From the NCBI RefSeq assembly GCF_947498005.1, contig NZ_CANMIW010000005.1, positions 248,001 through 312,000 on the forward strand: a stretch of DNA of 64,000 nt, in the 5' to 3' direction. The position numbers were made by a program, and so were the translations under genes. This DNA is from an uncultured Winogradskyella sp. (GTDB taxonomy: Bacteria > Bacteroidota > Bacteroidia > Flavobacteriales > Flavobacteriaceae). Shown piece after piece: positions 1 to 8,166 of the stretch. Below the pieces are notes generated by a model. It was not told the origin of the DNA. It ran no database searches and worked only from the letters and a program-made list of their open reading frames with translations. Within the stretch, counting starts at the first letter, position 1. Every line of letters starts with the position of its first letter.

Positions 1-1
1 A

Positions 2-520
2 AAATGGGATGGCGAATGGCAAATTACATTAGAAGTCTTTAGAGATTTAGGAATCGCCTTTTTAGGAGCCATTATCTTAATCTATATTTTAATTGTTGGA
101 TGGTTTCAAAACTTTAAAGCACCAGTGGTTATGATGGTGGCAATTCCGTTGTCATTAATCGGAATTATTCTAGGGCACTGGATTATGGGAGCGTTTTTTA
201 CGGCAACATCCTTTATAGGAATGATTGCATTAGCCGGAATTATGGTTAGAAATTCAGTTTTATTAATTGACTTTATCAACTTAAGAATAGAAGAAGGCGT
301 GCCAATTAAACAAGCAGCAATTGAAGCTGGAGCGGTTAGAACTACACCAATATTACTTACGGCAGGAACGGTTGTTATTGGAGCATTTGTGATTTTGTTT
401 GACCCCATTTTCCAAGGATTAGCTATCTCATTAATGGGAGGAACTATTGTATCTACTGTATTGACTTTGTTAGTTGTACCATTGGTTTATTACATGATAG
501 AGAAAAAGAATTATAAATAA
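2..520 (+). CDS. RND efflux transporter permease, C-terminal fragment
   Basis: The reading frame is open from the window edge, so only the last 172 residues are present. They form the end of an inner-membrane RND pump (AcrB/CusA superfamily), which exports drugs or metals by proton antiport. Several hydrophobic membrane helices are visible. A family-typical stretch (GIMVRNSVLLIDF, then EAGAVRTTPILLT) matches the conserved loop and helix near the C-terminus of RND permeases. Substrate class cannot be read from this fragment. The small PII-like and DUF2892 genes that follow fit a heavy-metal or general efflux locus, but that is inference. The rest of the gene and its membrane-fusion partner should lie to the left. 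Confidence 0.85.
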   Translation, partial: KWDGEWQITLEVFRDLGIAFLGAIILIYILIVGWFQNFKAPVVMMVAIPLSLIGIILGHWIMGAFFTATSFIGMIALAGIMVRNSVLLIDFINLRIEEGVPIKQAAIEAGAVRTTPILLTAGTVVIGAFVILFDPIFQGLAISLMGGTIVSTVLTLLVVPLVYYMIEKKNYK

Positions 521-549
521 TGAGATTCTGAAGCAAGTTCAGAATGACA
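521..549. repeat. short palindromic intergenic repeat
   Basis: An 8-bp perfect inverted repeat (ATTCTGAA / TTCAGAAT, loop GCAAG, 525-545) follows the RND stop codon. The surrounding wording, GAGATT...AATGACA, resembles the dispersed repeats found between Flavobacteria genes. It contains an ATG at 544 that is in frame with the next gene but is more likely part of the repeat. Confidence 0.5.
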
Positions 550-561
550 AAAAACAAAGAA

Positions 562-867
562 ATGAAATTAGTCATAGTTACAGCAGTAGAAGAATATCAA
601 AAAGAAGTGTTGAAGCTTTTTAAGAAAGCCAATATTCAGAATCTAAGTAGTTCTGATATTGATGGTCATAAAAATAGGCCATCAATAACGATGGCTTCAA
701 GTTGGTTTCCTGGCGAGCAATTTGGTAACGAATCACGTTTGTTTTTTTCGTTTGCTGAGGATGGAAACATTGATGCGTTATTCGAATTGTTAAAAGTGTT
801 TAATGAAAATTTAGAATCGAACAATCCTATTAAAGCGGTTGTGGTTCCTATTGAGACATATATATAA
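562..867 (+). CDS. small PII/CutA-like protein next to RND pump
   Basis: This 101-residue soluble protein has no signal peptide. It begins with a beta-strand (MKLVIVTAV), is followed by an amphipathic helix, and ends with a strand of the type KAVVVPIE. That layout resembles the ferredoxin-like fold of PII-like proteins often encoded beside RND efflux pumps. The assignment is by overall pattern, not by a diagnostic motif. The ATG at 562 is preferred because the upstream in-frame ATG at 544 lies inside a palindromic repeat. The gene probably belongs to the efflux locus just upstream. Confidence 0.6.
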   Translation: MKLVIVTAVEEYQKEVLKLFKKANIQNLSSSDIDGHKNRPSITMASSWFPGEQFGNESRLFFSFAEDGNIDALFELLKVFNENLESNNPIKAVVVPIETYI

Positions 868-884
868 TTTAAAAATTAATTAAA

Positions 885-1094
885 ATGTTAAATACTTATT
901 TCAGAGTCATCGTTGGTACAATGGTATTATTAAGTGTAGTACTTTCTGTTTATGTAAGTCCGTATTGGATGTGGTTTACAGTATTTATTGGTGTCAACTT
1001 AATACAGTCCGCATTTACCAAATGGTGCTTACTAGAAACTATTTTAGTGAGGCTAGGAGTTAAGAAAGAAGGTGGAAGTTGTTCCTCTTGTTAA
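885..1094 (+). CDS. DUF2892 family small membrane protein
   Basis: This 69-residue protein has two hydrophobic helices (about 5-25 and 28-45) separated by a short aromatic turn. The typical DUF2892 order is present: FRVIVGTMVL, then SPYWMWFTVFIG, then TKWCLLE. The tail ends in CSSC, a possible metal or redox pair. Such proteins often sit beside rhodanese, thioredoxin or metal-efflux genes; here it follows the RND locus with a 17-bp gap. Function is unknown. Confidence 0.75.
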   Translation: MLNTYFRVIVGTMVLLSVVLSVYVSPYWMWFTVFIGVNLIQSAFTKWCLLETILVRLGVKKEGGSCSSC

Positions 1095-1158
1095 TTTTAT
1101 GTTATAGAATGTAACAAATTATATTTGGTTGCGTCCTATAGGTGTAAAATCATCAATT

Positions 1159-1521
1159 ATGGAATCAAATTACCACACGCTTAAACGCACAGACAATCAA
1201 TTATTAGTCATAACACATTTATCTCAGTTACTAACGTATGTCACAGGTTTTGGTGGACTAATTGCCCCATTAATTCTGTGGGTAACACAGAAAGAACAGG
1301 TAGAGGGTATGGATGAGCACGGGAAATCTATTTTAAACTTTCAATTAAGTCTTGTTGTTTATTCATTAATAAGTATTCCTTTAATCTTTGCTCTTGGATT
1401 GGGAATTTTAATCTTAATATTAGTCGCAATCTTAGCATTTGTAATGCCGATTGTAAATGCTATAAAAGCTAGTAATGGAGAATTACCTAGCTATCCATTG
1501 TCTATTAATTTTGTTAGTTAG
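1159..1521 (+). CDS. DUF4870-like membrane protein
   Basis: This 120-residue protein has about three membrane segments (roughly 28-45, 68-90 and 90-110). It carries the DUF4870 signature: a soluble N-terminus, a helix ending in GFGGLIAPLILW, and a HGKSILNFQLS segment before the paired C-terminal helices. The ATG at 1159 (MESNYH) fits the family start better than the TTG at 1129. The family has no established function. The gene is followed by a strong terminator. Confidence 0.75.
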   Translation: MESNYHTLKRTDNQLLVITHLSQLLTYVTGFGGLIAPLILWVTQKEQVEGMDEHGKSILNFQLSLVVYSLISIPLIFALGLGILILILVAILAFVMPIVNAIKASNGELPSYPLSINFVS

Positions 1522-1543
1522 TTATTAAAAGAAATGGAAATAG

Positions 1544-1572
1544 AAAGGCTCATCGTTTGATGAGCCTTTTTT
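1544..1572 (+). terminator. rho-independent terminator after the DUF4870 gene
   Basis: Inverted repeat AAAGGCTCATC / GATGAGCCTTT with loop GTTT is followed by a run of T. It lies 22 bp after the stop codon. Confidence 0.85.
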
Positions 1573-1620
1573 ATTCCAGTATAGGCCAGAATCTCTTTTA
1601 ATAATGATTATTATTAACGC

Positions 1621-1657
1621 AAAAAAAAACACTCAATCAAATGAGTGTTTTTTTTAT
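1621..1657. terminator. bidirectional terminator between convergent genes
   Basis: The inverted repeat AAAACACTCA / TGAGTGTTTT (loop ATCAAA) is flanked by an A-run on the left and a T-run on the right. It could terminate both the plus-strand operon and dnaN on the minus strand. Confidence 0.75.
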
Positions 1658-1668
1658 ATAATTTATTC

Positions 1669-1705
1669 ATCTCTTTGTTAGAGATTTCTGCCTTCGCAGT
1701 AATTA
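1669..1705. repeat. dispersed-repeat remnant downstream of dnaN
   Basis: Two small inverted repeats occur together: ATCTCT / AGAGAT, then CTGC-CTTC-GCAG. The wording GAGATTTCTGCCTTCGCAG resembles the GAGATTYCT-type repeats elsewhere in this window. Confidence 0.4.
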
Positions 1706-1707
1706 GA

Positions 1708-2826
1708 TTATGAGTTAAGCATCACTGGCATAACAAGCATAGTTACATGCTCACCTTCATCTAAACCATCAATTGGTGTTAAGATTCCTGCTCTGTTTGG
1801 TAAGCTCATTTCTAACTGTACGTTATCTGAACTTAAATTGTTAATCATTTCAGTAAGGAAACGTGAGTTAAAACCAATTTGCATATCGTCACCTTGATAA
1901 TCACAAGTTAAACGTTCTTCAGCCTTGTTAGAGTAATCGATATCTTCAGCAGAGATATTTAATTCAGCACCAGCAATTTTAAGTCTAATTTGGTGTGTTG
2001 TTTTGTTAGAGAAAATACTAACACGACGAACAGAGTTTAAAAATTGTGTTCTGTCTATTACTAATTTATTTGGATTCTCTTTAGGTATTACGGCTTCGTA
2101 ATTAGGGTATTTCCCATCAATTAAACGACAAATTAATACTGAGTTTTCAAAAGTAAACTTAGCATTAGATTCATTATATTCCACCAAGACATCATCATCA
2201 CTTCCTGCTAAAATACCTTTTAAAAGATTTAAAGGTTTCTTAGGCATAATGAATTCTGCCGTTTCGGTAGCACTAACATCGTTTCTAGTATACTTTACCA
2301 ACTTGTGAGCATCTGTAGCTACAAATGTTAAGTTATCTTGAGAAAATTGAAAGAATACACCACTCATTACAGGTCTTAAATCATCATTACCAGCTGCAAA
2401 AATAGTTTTACTAATTGCTGTGGCTAAAATGTCTCCCATTATCGTTGTTGTACTTGCATCTTCAATAGAAACTGCATTTGGGAATTCTGCACCATCAGCA
2501 TAAGCTAAAGCATATTTACCATGATTAGAGCTAATTTCAACAGTATTGTTTTCTTCAACTACAAACGTTAAAGGTTGCTCAGGAAATGTCTTCAACGTAT
2601 CTAATAGTAAACGTGCTGGTAAAGCAATGCTACCTTCAGAATCACTTTCTACATCAATCGTTGCAGACATTGTTGTTTCTAAATCACTCGCCGAAATCGT
2701 TAATTTCGATTGGCTCAGTTCAAATAGAAAATTATCTAAAATAGGAAGTGTATTACTGTTATTAATAACGCCTCCTAATACTTGGAGTTGCTTTAATAAA
2801 TATGTGCTTGAAACAATAAATTTCAT
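1708..2826 (-). CDS. dnaN: DNA polymerase III sliding clamp (beta subunit)
   Basis: At 372 residues this is the normal length for the bacterial beta clamp, which encircles DNA and tethers the polymerase. Three similar clamp domains are expected at about 1-120, 125-245 and 246-372. Supporting sequence includes MKFIVSSTYLLKQLQ at the start, TDAHKLVKY in the second domain, DGKYPNYEAVIP entering the third, and the hydrophobic C-terminal MPVMLN. A -7 promoter element lies 38 bp upstream of the start. dnaN next to the gldFG genes is a common Flavobacteria arrangement. Confidence 0.97.
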   Translation of the reverse strand: MKFIVSSTYLLKQLQVLGGVINNSNTLPILDNFLFELSQSKLTISASDLETTMSATIDVESDSEGSIALPARLLLDTLKTFPEQPLTFVVEENNTVEISSNHGKYALAYADGAEFPNAVSIEDASTTTIMGDILATAISKTIFAAGNDDLRPVMSGVFFQFSQDNLTFVATDAHKLVKYTRNDVSATETAEFIMPKKPLNLLKGILAGSDDDVLVEYNESNAKFTFENSVLICRLIDGKYPNYEAVIPKENPNKLVIDRTQFLNSVRRVSIFSNKTTHQIRLKIAGAELNISAEDIDYSNKAEERLTCDYQGDDMQIGFNSRFLTEMINNLSSDNVQLEMSLPNRAGILTPIDGLDEGEHVTMLVMPVMLNS

Positions 2827-2863
2827 ACTAAATATATGTGTTTAATACTTTTAATTGGTCTTA

Positions 2864-2899
2864 CAAATATATCTTAATAGATGGGTTTTATAAAACAAA
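2864..2899 (-). promoter_or_regulatory. putative dnaN promoter
   Basis: On the minus strand a perfect TAnnTTTG element (TATATTTG, 2864-2871) lies 38 bp from the dnaN ATG. A TTTG (2896-2899) lies 24 bp further upstream, slightly farther than the usual spacing. Confidence 0.5.
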
Positions 2900-2956
2900 C
2901 TTATTAACAAATTAGGCTTAAGAATACACAATTCGTAACAAACCTTCGCTAGAATT

Positions 2957-4627
2957 TTAAGATGCGTATTTTCGTTTTCTTAAATAGTTGAAGGCAAAAC
3001 CAAATAAACCTAAAAGTATGAGTGGCAAGGCTATATTAATAAATTGCCAAGTACCCTTACTTTCCTTTACTTCATCTGCATTTAAAAATGCGACTGTAAT
3101 TTCCTTGGCTCTTATGTTTATAAGTCCTGTGTCATCTAAAAGATAGTTCACTGTATTAAGAAGAAATTCCTTGTTACCAAACGATTTTCCTGTCATTTGA
3201 TCAAAGCCTAATTCAAGAGGTCTATTCTTTATAACTTCATTTTTAGCAACGTTTCCGTCAGAAATTACAACCATTTTAGTTGCTGTACTTTTAGATTTAT
3301 AGTTCTTAACCTTGAAGGGTAATACACGTTTGTCGTACACAGACGTAAATTCTCCTTCTAATAAAACTGCTAAATTCTGAGGGCCTAAATTGTAATTTTC
3401 TTCATCGGGTGCTAGCGTGACGTTTGCCAATGAAATTGTTGTTGGTGCACCTTCCGTTTTAGATTTAGGAGAACTTTGTAATAATATGGATTTTTTAATG
3501 CCATTTTTTAAGGTGTCAATCGGACTGGCAAAATCGAACTTTACTAAGTTTAAATTCTTGGTAATAGGATGATTTGGATTAGAGGCAGCCAATGGCGAGT
3601 ATTGCCATTGTATGGGTTGCATTTGTGCCTGACTACCTTCACCAATAGATAACATAATAGGAGCAGAGTATAGGTCTTTTACTAAAGTAGGGTTAACACG
3701 AACACCGTATTTAAAGAAGAAATCATTCAACTTTAAATCGCGCATAATAGAAACACCAGTTCCTGTGGCATTGTACAAACTATCTTTATCCATCACAACA
3801 GATTCTGTAAGCCAAAGACTTTTTCCACCATTCATGGTATATTGGTCTAACACTAGTTTTTCATTTTCAGAAAAAGCAATACTTGGTTTCGCAGAAACAA
3901 TTAAATCGTATTGTTCTAACTTCTCGAGAGTCCCTTGTGGATTGGTAGCCACACTATCTAAAGTGAATTGCGCCAAGTTGTAATAAGGCTTTATTGTTTT
4001 TAGAAAATCTGCAATGTAAATATCGCCTAACTGACCATTTCCTTTTAAGATGGCAATCTTCTTTTCTTTTGCTTTAACCAATTTACTAAATCCGTCCGCA
4101 AAAGCATATTCTAAAGATTGTACTGAATTATTAATCTGTTCTGGCAAACCAAGTGTAATGCTTCGTTTTAAAAGCGGAATTTTTAAAGTTTGGTCTTTGT
4201 AGCTTGCAAAAGCCCAAGGAAAAATAATATCTTGCGTCACTTTCCCAGTGCTATTATCGGTATTTATATATGGTTCTAAACCAGCATTTGTAAGTTCTTC
4301 GATGTATTGCTGTCGTGTGGCTTCATCCTTTACAGGATCAATGTAATTGACAAAAATCTGTTTAGATTCTAATTGAAATTCTTCAACCATCTGTTTCACT
4401 TCCGTTTGAAGCAATCTAAATTCTGAAGGAAAATCGCCTTCTAAAAACACATCGATTACTAAAGGCGAATCTAAATCACTAATTAATGATTTTGAAACAT
4501 CCGAAAGTGTGTAACGATGGTCTTTAGTTAAATCGAAGCGTTGATACACTGAGCTCGATATTGCATTTACAATTACGAGTCCGATGATAATGGCTACGAT
4601 ATATAGTATAGTTTTATTTTTTTTCAT
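2957..4627 (-). CDS. gldG: gliding motility ABC transporter auxiliary protein GldG
   Basis: This 556-residue protein has an N-terminal membrane helix (about 5-25), a large periplasmic ABC-transporter auxiliary region, and a C-terminal helix (about 530-550) followed by KRKYAS. The start region includes a conserved RFDLTKDHRYTLSD segment. GldG works with GldF and the ATPase GldA in gliding of Flavobacteria. No ATP-binding motif is present. The gene starts inside the end of the preceding small membrane gene (14-bp overlap), suggesting coupled translation with it and with gldF. Confidence 0.93.
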   Translation of the reverse strand: MKKNKTILYIVAIIIGLVIVNAISSSVYQRFDLTKDHRYTLSDVSKSLISDLDSPLVIDVFLEGDFPSEFRLLQTEVKQMVEEFQLESKQIFVNYIDPVKDEATRQQYIEELTNAGLEPYINTDNSTGKVTQDIIFPWAFASYKDQTLKIPLLKRSITLGLPEQINNSVQSLEYAFADGFSKLVKAKEKKIAILKGNGQLGDIYIADFLKTIKPYYNLAQFTLDSVATNPQGTLEKLEQYDLIVSAKPSIAFSENEKLVLDQYTMNGGKSLWLTESVVMDKDSLYNATGTGVSIMRDLKLNDFFFKYGVRVNPTLVKDLYSAPIMLSIGEGSQAQMQPIQWQYSPLAASNPNHPITKNLNLVKFDFASPIDTLKNGIKKSILLQSSPKSKTEGAPTTISLANVTLAPDEENYNLGPQNLAVLLEGEFTSVYDKRVLPFKVKNYKSKSTATKMVVISDGNVAKNEVIKNRPLELGFDQMTGKSFGNKEFLLNTVNYLLDDTGLINIRAKEITVAFLNADEVKESKGTWQFINIALPLILLGLFGFAFNYLRKRKYAS

Positions 4628-5111
4628 TCTCGAAGGTTATTTCTTCTTGATAAGGTTTTATAGCGATGACTTTATCATCTTTAAATATAATTTCTACGCG
4701 TTCTTGTTGGTCGTTAAAAGCACCAGGTTCTATTCCAATGCCATAGTTCCACTTATTAGAATCGTGTCTTTTATTAGCTTCATCCCAACTAAGCCATTCT
4801 GCATTGCCTAAAAGTGTGGCTATGTCTTGTTTTGAAACACCAATGAGTGTATCAGATTCAATGGTGTGATCTATCATTTCGTAACGTAGCGCAGGATTTT
4901 CGACCCAAGCTTCTCTATCAAAATATTTTTGATGATGGTAATTACTAATAATATTTAAAAATGGATAAAACATATAGAAAAAAACAAATGGCGTAGCCAC
5001 TAAACTGATAATAGCTGTGAGCCATTTACGCTTGTCTACAGTATTAAAAAACAAAAACAATAAGACAAAAACGAAGACTAAAAATATAACTAAAAGTGGA
5101 GTAATTATCAT
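4614..5111 (-). CDS. membrane protein with BamE/SmpA-like domain, between gldF and gldG
   Basis: This 165-residue protein has two N-terminal membrane helices (about 4-23 and 32-56). A soluble domain of about 100 residues follows. The soluble part contains TLIGVSKQDIATLLGNAEW followed by a tryptophan-rich strand region ending VEIIFKDDKVIAIK. That helix-then-strands layout resembles the SmpA/OmlA (BamE) fold. It sits 1 bp after gldF and overlaps gldG by 14 bp, so it is almost certainly co-translated with them. I do not recognise it as a named Gld protein. Confidence 0.7.
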   Translation of the reverse strand: MIITPLLVIFLVFVFVLLFLFFNTVDKRKWLTAIISLVATPFVFFYMFYPFLNIISNYHHQKYFDREAWVENPALRYEMIDHTIESDTLIGVSKQDIATLLGNAEWLSWDEANKRHDSNKWNYGIGIEPGAFNDQQERVEIIFKDDKVIAIKPYQEEITFENEKK

Positions 5112-5112
5112 A

Positions 5113-5835
5113 CTATTGTTTTTGGATTCTAAGTTTTGTAAACAATAAGAAGGCTAAAGCAATACTAATAAAATAGATTAAATCTCTAGTATCTATAACA
5201 CCACGACTCATGCTGTTGTAATGCGCAGACATACCAAGGTTTTCCATATAAATAAGGTCTCCAAAAACGTTATAATTAGATAATCCTTCAAAACCAAAAT
5301 AGAAAAAGAAACATATAAAAACAGCTATAATAAATGCTACAATTTGATTGTCTGATAGTGTAGAAGCAAAGACACCAATCGCTGTGTAAGCACCAACTAA
5401 AAACAAAAGCCCAAAGTAAGACCCAATGGTACTTCCCATATCTAAATTACCTTTAGGATTTCCTAATTGAGAAACCGTGTATACATAGAGCAAGGTTGGT
5501 ATCAAAGCCATAATAATCAATACAAATGCACCAAAATATTTACCAAGTACAATTTGAAAATGTGAAATAGGCTTGGTTACTAATAGCTCTAAAGTCCCTT
5601 GTTTTTTCTCATCACTAAAACTACGCATGGTTACTGCAGGTACTAGGAAAATAAGAATCCATGGTGCTAATAAAAAGAACGATGATAAACTCGCTTGTCC
5701 ACTATCTAAAATATTGAATTCGCCTTTAAAAACCCAAAGGAATAAACCATTGAGTAATAAAAATACACCAATCACTAAATAGCCAATTGGCGAGGCGAAA
5801 AAGGTGTTTATTTCTTTTTTAAGTATTGCTAACAT
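5113..5835 (-). CDS. gldF: gliding motility ABC transporter permease GldF
   Basis: This 240-residue, six-helix membrane protein belongs to the ABC-2 type permease family. The start (MLAILKKEINTFFASPIGYLV) and the central TMRSFSDEKKQGTLELL are typical of GldF and related permeases with a cytoplasmic EKKQGTLE coupling segment. It would form the membrane channel of the GldA-GldF-GldG transporter. The ATG lies only 7 bp from an eight-copy heptanucleotide repeat. It is first of the gldF-orf165-gldG group, though it may be read from further upstream. Confidence 0.92.
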   Translation of the reverse strand: MLAILKKEINTFFASPIGYLVIGVFLLLNGLFLWVFKGEFNILDSGQASLSSFFLLAPWILIFLVPAVTMRSFSDEKKQGTLELLVTKPISHFQIVLGKYFGAFVLIIMALIPTLLYVYTVSQLGNPKGNLDMGSTIGSYFGLLFLVGAYTAIGVFASTLSDNQIVAFIIAVFICFFFYFGFEGLSNYNVFGDLIYMENLGMSAHYNSMSRGVIDTRDLIYFISIALAFLLFTKLRIQKQ

Positions 5836-5842
5836 ATTTTAA

Positions 5843-5898
5843 ATTCAGTATTCAGTATTCAGTATTCAGTATTCAGTATTCAGTATTCAGTATTCAGT
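5843..5898. repeat. heptanucleotide tandem repeat (ATTCAGT)x8
   Basis: Eight perfect head-to-tail copies of ATTCAGT (ACTGAAT on the gene strand) fill most of the 86-bp gap between the ABM-family gene and gldF. Perfect short-unit arrays like this are prone to slippage. Confidence 0.97.
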
Positions 5899-5921
5899 GT
5901 TTTTTAACTTTTTTCTAACAG

Positions 5922-6218
5922 CTATTCAAGCGAAGCTAATTTATCCACACTCCAAGCTTCAGGTTTTCCGTTAAACAAAGGTTTAGTTTTAGACCAAACG
6001 GTTTTAAATAAATCAGAATGTCTGTAATTATTTAAATCGTTTTCAGAATTCCAATAACTATACGTAAAAAAGATGTTGGTATTATTCTGGTCTCTGTATA
6101 ATTCTAAAAAATTACAACCTTCAAAATTCCTAATCTTATCCTTTACAGTTTCAAAATTAGCCAAGAATTCTTCAATTTTTGTCGGTTCAAAACTCAGTTT
6201 TACAATTCTTACTAACAT
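5922..6218 (-). CDS. antibiotic biosynthesis monooxygenase (ABM) family protein
   Basis: This 98-residue single-domain protein has a ferredoxin-like ABM pattern: MLVRIVKLSF, then a helix, then GCNFLELYRD, and FFTYSYWNSENDLNNYR. The SYW-S--DLN-YR stretch is characteristic of the family. Members include quinone monooxygenases and heme-degrading enzymes, but many are uncharacterised. It follows the SAM adenosyltransferase gene by 12 bp, suggesting co-transcription. It is a core neighbour of gldF in Flavobacteria and need not be functionally linked. Confidence 0.85.
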   Translation of the reverse strand: MLVRIVKLSFEPTKIEEFLANFETVKDKIRNFEGCNFLELYRDQNNTNIFFTYSYWNSENDLNNYRHSDLFKTVWSKTKPLFNGKPEAWSVDKLASLE

Positions 6219-6230
6219 ATCTCAATTTAC

Positions 6231-7082
6231 TTATTGTAGAATAGAAGGTCTTTTTATAAAATTAATGGTTACGGTATCCATAGATTTTAATCCCATTAAA
6301 GTAGATGCGCCACCTACGGTTGTGCAATTGCTTTTATAAACTGCTATTTCAATATAACCCGAAGAATTAAAAACAACCAAGCCATTACCTTCTACATCGC
6401 GTTTAGATTCTTCAATATCAAAATTTACTATATCGCTAAATTTGTTGTGTATTTTTTTAAATTTATGATTACGAGCAAACACTTCGTAAGTTCTTCCTTT
6501 TTGAATATTTTCAAAAAATTGCCGCTTTATATTAGTCACTACATTTCCGTAATTGTCAATATAAATAACACTGCCTATAATTTGGTTTTGTTCGTCGTTT
6601 ACAAACGGAATTAAATTTTTAATTGGTTTAATAGTGTTAATAACTTTTCCTATCACATCTAAGGTTCCACCACGAGCAATATGGCAGGCAACCTTTACAA
6701 AGATATCTAAAACAGGGAAGTTGGTTTCAACCCTATCATGGATGTTTATTTCTACCAATTTCTCAGGTACAATTTCGTTACAAATCATACTCATAATACC
6801 ATTATTGGCGCATATAAAGTAATGGTCGTCTAATTTAATTGCAATATGCTTGTTTTCAGGGCTTAACTCAGAATCTATTCCTATTAAATGAATCGTTCCT
6901 TTAGGAAAACTACTGTACGCATTTTGTATTATATAAGCTGCTTCAGAAATATTAAAAGGCGAAATAGAATGCGAAATATCTACAATATTTATCTGCTCAA
7001 GTTCACTAAAAATAGCACCTTTTATAGCGCCAACAAAGTGATCTTTTTCTCCAAAATCAGTCGTTAAAGTGATTATTGCCAT
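6231..7082 (-). CDS. SAM hydroxide adenosyltransferase (DUF62 family)
   Basis: This 283-residue protein belongs to the fluorinase/chlorinase superfamily. Most members hydrolyse S-adenosylmethionine to adenosine and methionine. The start MAIITLTTDFGEKDHFVGA contains the family motif TDFG--D--VG with its Asp. The region around HLIGIDSE and FICANNGIMS forms the nucleoside-binding face, and a C-terminal beta-barrel follows (DNYGNVVTNI). Halogenase activity is unlikely because housekeeping Bacteroidota copies are mostly hydrolases, though this cannot be proved here. It is the first gene of the minus-strand group leading to gldF and is divergent from phoH. Confidence 0.88.
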   Translation of the reverse strand: MAIITLTTDFGEKDHFVGAIKGAIFSELEQINIVDISHSISPFNISEAAYIIQNAYSSFPKGTIHLIGIDSELSPENKHIAIKLDDHYFICANNGIMSMICNEIVPEKLVEINIHDRVETNFPVLDIFVKVACHIARGGTLDVIGKVINTIKPIKNLIPFVNDEQNQIIGSVIYIDNYGNVVTNIKRQFFENIQKGRTYEVFARNHKFKKIHNKFSDIVNFDIEESKRDVEGNGLVVFNSSGYIEIAVYKSNCTTVGGASTLMGLKSMDTVTINFIKRPSILQ

Positions 7083-7128
7083 GGATTGATTGTTGATATT
7101 TTTTTAAGAATTGTGATTGTAAAATTAT

Positions 7129-7164
7129 TAGCTTTGTGTGTACACACCTTGTTGTACAAAATTA
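7129..7164. promoter_or_regulatory. divergent promoter region with palindromic operator candidates
   Basis: A plus-strand TAGCTTTG (7129-7136) and a minus-strand TAATTTTG (7157-7164) are both exact TAnnTTTG matches, pointing towards phoH and the SAM adenosyltransferase respectively. Between them lies the perfect 12-bp palindrome GTGTGTACACAC (7136-7147). A second palindrome, TTGTACAA, overlaps the minus -7 element. A site here could control both genes. Confidence 0.5.
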
Positions 7165-7204
7165 AGAAAAGAAAAGAGATTAACGCATTAAATAAAGCAC
7201 GCTT

Positions 7205-8158
7205 TTGAACGAACTTATACTAGAACTCGAAGAAATCACACCAAAAGAATTCTTCGGTGCACAAAATGCAAATATTGCACTACTTAAAAAGTATTTTCCA
7301 AAACTAAAAATTGTAGCCAGAGGCAATAAAATAAAAGCCTATGGTGACGAAGATTTATTAGAAGAGTTTGATCGCAGAATGACCATGCTAATTAAGCACT
7401 TTGCAAAGTATAATAAGTTAGATGAGAATGTAATAGAGCGCGTCCTCACAAGTCAAAGCAGTGATGATTACGCAACATCCGCAAAAAGTGGCGAAGTTAT
7501 AGTACATGGTGTTGGTGGAAAACTCATAAAAGCACAAACTGCAAATCAGCGCAAGTTGGTAGAAAGCATGCGTAAAAGCGATATGGTTTTTGCTATAGGA
7601 CCAGCAGGTACGGGTAAGACTTATACAGGTGTTGCATTGGCCGTAAAAGCATTAAAAAATAAAGAAGTAAAGCGAATTATTTTAACACGTCCTGCAGTAG
7701 AAGCAGGCGAGAATTTAGGATTTTTACCTGGCGATTTAAAAGAAAAACTAGATCCATACATGCAACCTTTGTATGATGCCTTGCGTGATATGATTCCGGC
7801 AGAAAAACTAGACAGCTATATAGAAAAAGGTGTCATTCAAATCGCACCATTAGCCTTTATGCGTGGTCGTACCTTAGATAATGCCTTTGTTATTTTAGAC
7901 GAAGGGCAGAACACCACACACGCCCAAATGAAGATGTTTTTAACACGTATGGGCAAAAACGCAAAGTTCCTTTTAACAGGTGATCCAGGCCAAGTAGATT
8001 TACCGCGTCGTTCTATTTCTGGACTAAAAGAAGCACTTTTGGTACTAAAAGATGTCGAAGGTATTGGCATGATTTATTTAGATGATAAAGACGTCATTCG
8101 TCATAAACTCGTTAAAAAAGTCATTGCAGCCTATAAAAGTATAGAAAACAGAGATTAA
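7205..8158 (+). CDS. phoH: PhoH family ATPase
   Basis: This 317-residue cytoplasmic protein has a nucleic-acid-binding N-terminal region (about 1-110) and a PhoH P-loop ATPase domain. Walker A is AIGPAGTGKTYTG and Walker B is FVILDEGQNTT. It then has LTGDPGQVDLP, the typical PhoH sensor region. PhoH proteins are linked to RNA metabolism and are often near ybeY-type genes; the exact role is unclear. The start is a TTG giving the usual flavobacterial N-terminus NELILELEEITPKEFFG; no in-frame ATG fits. Confidence 0.93.
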   Translation: MNELILELEEITPKEFFGAQNANIALLKKYFPKLKIVARGNKIKAYGDEDLLEEFDRRMTMLIKHFAKYNKLDENVIERVLTSQSSDDYATSAKSGEVIVHGVGGKLIKAQTANQRKLVESMRKSDMVFAIGPAGTGKTYTGVALAVKALKNKEVKRIILTRPAVEAGENLGFLPGDLKEKLDPYMQPLYDALRDMIPAEKLDSYIEKGVIQIAPLAFMRGRTLDNAFVILDEGQNTTHAQMKMFLTRMGKNAKFLLTGDPGQVDLPRRSISGLKEALLVLKDVEGIGMIYLDDKDVIRHKLVKKVIAAYKSIENRD

Positions 8159-8166
8159 TTTTTTTA

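Noticed and set aside
544..561. Upstream ATG at 544 as start of the PII-like gene
   Set aside because: It lies in the arm of a palindromic repeat and adds only MTKNKE; the ATG at 562 begins the conserved-looking strand.
5843..5898. CRISPR-like array
   Set aside because: The seven-base units are contiguous with no spacers; it is a simple tandem repeat.
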